Below are positions 32,596 through 36,006 of a stretch of 36,006 bases of DNA, in pieces. Each line of letters begins with the position of its first letter. Within the stretch, counting starts at the first letter, position 1. The stretch covers positions 1 through 36,006 of the forward strand of contig NZ_BBPQ01000082.1 in assembly GCF_000787855.1 (NCBI RefSeq). Direction: 5' to 3'. The translations under genes were made by a program, and so were the position numbers. The notes beneath the pieces are model-generated. The model was not told where the DNA came from. It did no database searches and saw nothing but the letters and a program-made list of their open reading frames with translations. The DNA comes from Streptacidiphilus anmyonensis (GTDB lineage: Bacteria; Actinomycetota; Actinomycetes; Streptomycetales; Streptomycetaceae).

Positions 32596-33885
32596 ATGAG
32601 ACGTCGTGGTGTCGCTGCCGGGATCTGTTCGACCGTGGCCGCGTTCGGTCTGAGCGCCTGCGGCATGGTCGGGATCGGGGCCGCCGGGCACAGCAGCCCG
32701 TCACCGACCAGCTGGAAGGGCAGGACCCTGGTGGTCTGGCTGATGCAGGGCGACGACCAGCAGGCCTGGATGACCGCCGTCCAGCGGGAGTTCCAGCGCG
32801 AGTACCCCGGGGCCAGGATCGACTTCGAGGTCCAGGACTGGGCCGGCATCCAGCAGAAGGTCACCGACGCGCTCGCCCAGGTGGATCCGCCGGACGTGAT
32901 CGACATCGGCAACACGCAGACCCCGTACTACGCCGCCAACGGCGGGCTGCTCCAGCTCACCCCGTATCTGCACGAACTGGGCGCGAGCGGCTGGACCAGG
33001 TCGATGAACGCCTCGACCCTGTTCCAGGGAAAGCAGTACGCGGCGCCGTGGTACGCGGGCAACCGCGTGGTGATGTACAACAAGCTGCTCTGGAAGAAGG
33101 CCGGTCTCGGCCCTGCCCCGCAGACCATGCAGGAGTGGGAGGACGACCTCGCCAAGCTGCAGGGCACCAGCGGCGTCTCCTCCGCCCTGTGGCTGCCGGG
33201 CCAGAACTGGTACGCCTTCGACGGCTTCCTGCAGGACCAGGGCGCGCAGATCGTCAAGCAGTCCGACGGAGTCTGGGAGGGTGAACTCGACAGCCCGGCC
33301 GCGCTGAAGGCGGCGGCGCTCTTCAAGAAGCTGCAGGCCTTCGGGCAGGCGCCGATGGACGGCAACGAGGCGAACCAGGCGAAGGACTTCGCCAAGGGCG
33401 ACGTCGGCTGCATGATCGCCATGGGCTACGAGGGCGCGCAGGTCGTCGCGGCCAACCCGTCCCTGAACGGCCAGATCGGCTGGTTCCCCATTCCCGGGGC
33501 AGACGCCGGGCGGCCGGCGAAGACCTTCCTCGGCGGCTCGAACCTGACGATCTCGCAGAACAGCGCGGACAAGGACCTCGCGGTCGGCTTCCTGAAGGTC
33601 GCCCTCGACGACGCGAACGAGGCGCTGATGGCGAAGTCCTCCGGCTTCCTCCCGAACCGCGCCAGCCTGTACACCGCGCTGTCCGGCAACGCCTACGGCG
33701 AGGCGGCGGCGAAGTCCGTCCCCTACGCGGGCTACACCCCCCTCCTGCCGACCTGGGGCAATGTGGAGACGGCTCCGAATCCGGTGATCACGCTCTTCCT
33801 CACCCCGTTCCTCGAGGGCAAGGACCCCGTCGCGGCCGCCCAGGCGGCGGACACGGAGTTGAGCAACCGGCTCAGCTGGAACTGA
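32596..33885 (+). CDS. Second sugar-binding lipoprotein, DasA-related
   Basis: A 429-residue solute-binding lipoprotein, family 1, with lipobox LSAC (C22). It shares blocks with DasA in the same order: DVIDIGNTQTPYYAANG, APWYAGNRVVMYNKLLWKK, WLPGQNWYAFDGFLQDQGAQ and FLGGSNLTISQ. It therefore looks like an old, diverged duplicate. No permease genes accompany it, so it may feed the DasBC channel or another GlcNAc/chitobiose importer. ATG 32596 lies between a dre site and the signal sequence; the in-frame ATG 32548 is inside the dre region and less likely. The gene is divergent from dasA and ends in a clear hairpin. Confidence 0.9.
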   Translation: MRRRGVAAGICSTVAAFGLSACGMVGIGAAGHSSPSPTSWKGRTLVVWLMQGDDQQAWMTAVQREFQREYPGARIDFEVQDWAGIQQKVTDALAQVDPPDVIDIGNTQTPYYAANGGLLQLTPYLHELGASGWTRSMNASTLFQGKQYAAPWYAGNRVVMYNKLLWKKAGLGPAPQTMQEWEDDLAKLQGTSGVSSALWLPGQNWYAFDGFLQDQGAQIVKQSDGVWEGELDSPAALKAAALFKKLQAFGQAPMDGNEANQAKDFAKGDVGCMIAMGYEGAQVVAANPSLNGQIGWFPIPGADAGRPAKTFLGGSNLTISQNSADKDLAVGFLKVALDDANEALMAKSSGFLPNRASLYTALSGNAYGEAAAKSVPYAGYTPLLPTWGNVETAPNPVITLFLTPFLEGKDPVAAAQAADTELSNRLSWN

Positions 33886-33907
33886 CGTCGGGCCGCGGGA
33901 ACGGCGA

Positions 33908-33961
33908 AAGGCCGCGAGTGCCGGGGGCGGGACCCTCAACCCGCGCCGGCACCGCGGCCTT
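33908..33961 (+). terminator. Terminator of the second binding-protein gene
   Basis: AAGGCCGCG (33908-33916) and GTGCCGG (33918-33924) pair with CCGGCAC (33946-33952) and CGCGGCCTT (33953-33961): a 16-bp stem with one bulged A at 33917. The rest of the 327-base gap 33886-34212 holds the two dre-like sites and the kinase promoter listed separately. Confidence 0.85.
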
Positions 33962-34106
33962 CGGCCTCGTCGGAGGAGGAGTTCGCCGGCGGCGCTCGCG
34001 GGTGTGCGGGCCCGGGAGGCGGCGGCGGATCGACCGACGGTGAGGAGCGGGGGCCACGCGGTCAGGGCAGATGCGCGAGACGGTCGCTCCTTGGTGCTGC
34101 CTCGAT

Positions 34107-34122
34107 TGTGGACTAGACCATT
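34107..34122. promoter_or_regulatory. dre-like site 1 upstream of the PdtaS-like kinase
   Basis: TGTGGACTAGACCATT matches dre at 12 of 16 positions, with one mismatch in the core TGGTCTAGACCA. The core is the exact reverse complement of the one upstream of the SARP gene. Confidence 0.55.
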
Positions 34123-34125
34123 TGG

Positions 34126-34141
34126 CGTTGTCCAGACCAGT
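34126..34141. promoter_or_regulatory. dre-like site 2 upstream of the PdtaS-like kinase
   Basis: CGTTGTCCAGACCAGT matches dre at 12 of 16 positions, with the right half AGACCAGT perfect. Its centre is 19 bases from site 1. Both sites lie about 70-105 bases upstream of the inferred transcription start. Confidence 0.5.
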
Positions 34142-34200
34142 GGCCGGGGTAATCCGCACGAGGCGGAAGCCGCCTGCGGAAGCCCCCGCCATCAGGCGGA

Positions 34201-34206
34201 TACGCT
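34201..34206 (+). promoter_or_regulatory. -10 element, probable leaderless transcript
   Basis: TACGCT is followed by only six bases before the ATG at 34213, so transcription would start at or next to the A of the start codon. No ribosome-binding site is visible, which fits a leaderless mRNA. No good -35 is seen. Confidence 0.6.
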
Positions 34207-34212
34207 CGGCAC

Positions 34213-35673
34213 ATGCCTTCCCTGAACGAGCTGGTGCGCCACCACACCTCGCTGGAACCCGCCGACGTGGAGTGGATCCACCTGCTCATCTCCGAATGGC
34301 AGCTGCTCTCGGACCTCTCCTTCGCCGACCTCGTGCTCTGGGTGCCGACCCGGGACGGCACCCGCTACGTCTCCCTCGCCCAGATGCGGCCCAACACCGG
34401 CCCGACCTCCTACCAGGACGACATGGTCGGCCACCTCGTGCCGCGCGGCCGCAGACCGCTGCTGGACATGGCGCTCGACGAGGGCAGGATCGTCCGTGAG
34501 GGTGACCCCGAGTGGCGCGAGGACGTACCCGTTCGGGTGGAGTCGATCCCGGTGCGCCGCGAGGGACGCATCCTCGGGGTGATCGCCCGCAACACCAACC
34601 TGCTGACTGTGCGCACGCCCAGCCGTCTGGAGCTCACCTACCTCCAGAGCGCCTCCGACCTGGCCCAGATGATCGCCAACGGCACCTTCCCCTTCCCGGG
34701 GGAGCAGGTCGACATGGACGCCTCGCCGCGCGCCGGTGACGGGCTGATCCGGCTCGACGCCGACGGCGTCGTCACCTATGCCAGCCCCAACGCGCTCTCC
34801 GCCTACCACCGGCTCGGACTCAACTCCGACCTGGTCGGCCTGAACCTCGGCAGGACCACCGCCGACCTGATCCCGCCGACCCGCGGCCCGGTCGACGAGG
34901 CGCTGGTCAAACTGGCCAGCGGCTGGGCGCCGCGGCAGACCGAGATCGAGCACCCCGAGGCCGTCGTCCAGCTCCGCACCATCCCGCTCAAGCCCAAGGG
35001 CGAGCCCATCGGCTCGCTGGTACTGCTGCGCGACGTCACCGAGCTGCGCCGCCGCGAGCGCGAGCTGATGACCAAGGACGCGACGATCCGCGAGATCCAC
35101 CACCGGGTCAAGAACAACCTGCAGACCGTCGCCGCGCTGCTGCGCCTCCAGTCGCGCCGGATGGACTCCGCGCCCGCCCGCGCCGCGCTCGACGAGGCGG
35201 TGCGTCGCGTCGGCTCGATCGCGATCGTGCACGAGACGCTGTCGATGGCCCTGGACGAGCGGGTCGCCTTCGACGAGATCGCCGACCGGGTGCTGGCCAT
35301 GGTGATGGAGCTCTCGCCCGACGGCCGGGTGACCGCCCGGCGCGACGGCAGCTTCGGGATCCTCTCCGCCGAGGTGGCGACCCCCCTGTCCATGATCCTC
35401 ACGGAGATCCTGCAGAACGCCCTCGAGCATGCCTACGGCCCCAAGACCGGTGGCGTGGTGGAGGTCGCGGCCCGCCGCGAGGACGGTGTGCTGCACATCA
35501 CGATCACCGACGACGGCTCCGGACTGCCGGAGGGCTTCGACCCGCAGACCGCGGGAAATCTCGGCCTTCAGATCGTCCGTACGCTGGCGGCAGGGGAGTT
35601 GGGCGGGAGCTTCGACATGAGGCCGGCGCCGCAGGGCGGGACCCGTGTGCTCCTGGAAATCCCGTTTGGCTGA
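34213..35673 (+). CDS. pdtaS: PdtaS-type sensor histidine kinase
   Basis: A 486-residue soluble kinase. Order: an N-terminal GAF-like domain (about 1-155), a PAS domain (about 175-275), an H-box of the HisKA_2 family with phosphorylated His in REIHHRVKNNLQTVAALL (about 296-313), and a HATPase domain with N box ILQNALEHA and G box DDGSGLPEGF. In mycobacteria PdtaS pairs with PdtaR, an ANTAR RNA-binding response regulator that acts by anti-termination. The same pairing is expected here, but no pdtaR is in the window. No membrane segment, so the signal is intracellular. Confidence 0.92.
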   Translation: MPSLNELVRHHTSLEPADVEWIHLLISEWQLLSDLSFADLVLWVPTRDGTRYVSLAQMRPNTGPTSYQDDMVGHLVPRGRRPLLDMALDEGRIVREGDPEWREDVPVRVESIPVRREGRILGVIARNTNLLTVRTPSRLELTYLQSASDLAQMIANGTFPFPGEQVDMDASPRAGDGLIRLDADGVVTYASPNALSAYHRLGLNSDLVGLNLGRTTADLIPPTRGPVDEALVKLASGWAPRQTEIEHPEAVVQLRTIPLKPKGEPIGSLVLLRDVTELRRRERELMTKDATIREIHHRVKNNLQTVAALLRLQSRRMDSAPARAALDEAVRRVGSIAIVHETLSMALDERVAFDEIADRVLAMVMELSPDGRVTARRDGSFGILSAEVATPLSMILTEILQNALEHAYGPKTGGVVEVAARREDGVLHITITDDGSGLPEGFDPQTAGNLGLQIVRTLAAGELGGSFDMRPAPQGGTRVLLEIPFG

Positions 35674-35814
35674 CTGTAGGTCTGTTTTTACCAGTTGCAC
35701 ACCTTGATGCGGACAACCACCAGGGATCCTGACTCGTCTACAGTCCCGACGCCACAAGCTCCGCTCATGGCGCCGAGCAGAACCACCCCTACCCGACGCC
35801 CGGCGAGAACTTAC

Positions 35815-36006
35815 GTGGATCAAGAGAACTTCATCGCGCCCACCCACCCCACCGTCTCTGGCGGGGGAGTCGTCACGGCTCCGCTGTGGCACCAGCCGGG
35901 CACGACCCGGTCCGCCGGACCGGACTGGTCCGTCGGAGCGGTCTGGCCGACAGCCGACCCCGCCCCGGCCCGGACCCTGCTGGACATCCTGGACGAGACC
36001 GCCTGG
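35815..36006 (+). CDS. Unknown protein, 3' truncated by the window end
   Basis: An open frame runs without stop from at least ATG 35767 (or GTG 35815) to the last base. From the GTG it reads VDQENFIAPTHPTV and continues rich in Pro, Thr and Trp, ending in RTLLDILDETAW. GGCGAGAAC just upstream of 35815 is a weak ribosome-binding site, which is why I prefer that start. No domain is recognisable in the 64 visible residues. Between the kinase stop (35673) and this frame, TACAGT at about 35738-35743 may be a -10 element. A T-rich stretch at 35684-35691 has no supporting hairpin. Confidence 0.45.
   Translation, partial: MDQENFIAPTHPTVSGGGVVTAPLWHQPGTTRSAGPDWSVGAVWPTADPAPARTLLDILDETAW

Noticed and set aside
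33939-34192. Short minus-strand open frame in the gap before the kinase gene
   Set aside because: It overlaps the terminator and dre-like sites and is Pro/Arg-rich without a domain or ribosome-binding site.
1-36006. tRNA, rRNA, CRISPR array or intact insertion sequence
   Set aside because: I looked for cloverleaf ends, evenly spaced repeats and transposase genes and saw none; the IS110-like stretch in the deacetylase gene is a protein domain resemblance, not an element.

Overview
The window is very GC-rich, with dense, overlapping genes of clear actinomycete type. The das chitooligosaccharide locus (dasR, dasD, dasC, dasB, dasA), a class Ia ribonucleotide reductase operon behind a cobalamin riboswitch, a SARP-type regulator and a PdtaS-like kinase together point to the family Streptomycetaceae (Streptomyces, Kitasatospora or Streptacidiphilus). 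The genus cannot be fixed by reading alone.

Layout. Positions 1-11589 look like conserved chromosomal genes: a membrane HD-domain protein, a TPR protein, peptide deformylase, nrdB-nrdA (minus strand, with two NrdR boxes and a B12 riboswitch), a GNAT acetyltransferase, a secreted protein, a PEBP-like lipoprotein, a histidine phosphatase, and a sodium/monocarboxylate symporter with its DUF3311 partner. Positions 11878-26138 are a compact, all-plus-strand block that reads as a small, unusual biosynthetic gene cluster. It holds two regulators (XRE-SARP-NB-ARC-TPR, and TrmB-like with a LuxR-type C terminus), a PPOX-fold protein, an AurF-like diiron N-oxygenase, a SerRS-like amino acid:carrier-protein ligase, an AcpS-type phosphopantetheinyl transferase, two carrier proteins, an LCMT-type methyltransferase, an intact and a cysteine-less KAS III-fold protein, a stand-alone condensation domain, a polysaccharide-deacetylase fusion and an MFS exporter. 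Start/stop overlaps across most of it indicate one long operon. A 33-bp hairpin at 26151-26222 separates it from the convergent das locus.

Positions 26248-33885 hold dasR, dasD, dasC, dasB and dasA on the minus strand and a second, divergent sugar-binding lipoprotein on the plus strand. Three DasR-site (dre) matches lie between dasA and the divergent gene. Positions 34213-35673 encode a PdtaS-type sensor kinase that appears to be transcribed leaderless, and a partial ORF runs off the right end.

How it may work together (inference). An amino acid is adenylated by the SerRS-like ligase, loaded on a small carrier protein that AcpS has activated, N-oxidised by the AurF-like enzyme while carrier-bound, O-methylated, and passed through KAS III-like and condensation enzymes to an exported amide or ester. 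No modular NRPS or PKS is needed. A dre-like site upstream of the SARP gene has a 12-base core that is the reverse complement of one upstream of the sensor kinase. It suggests that amino-sugar sensing by DasR, encoded next door, could gate the cluster.
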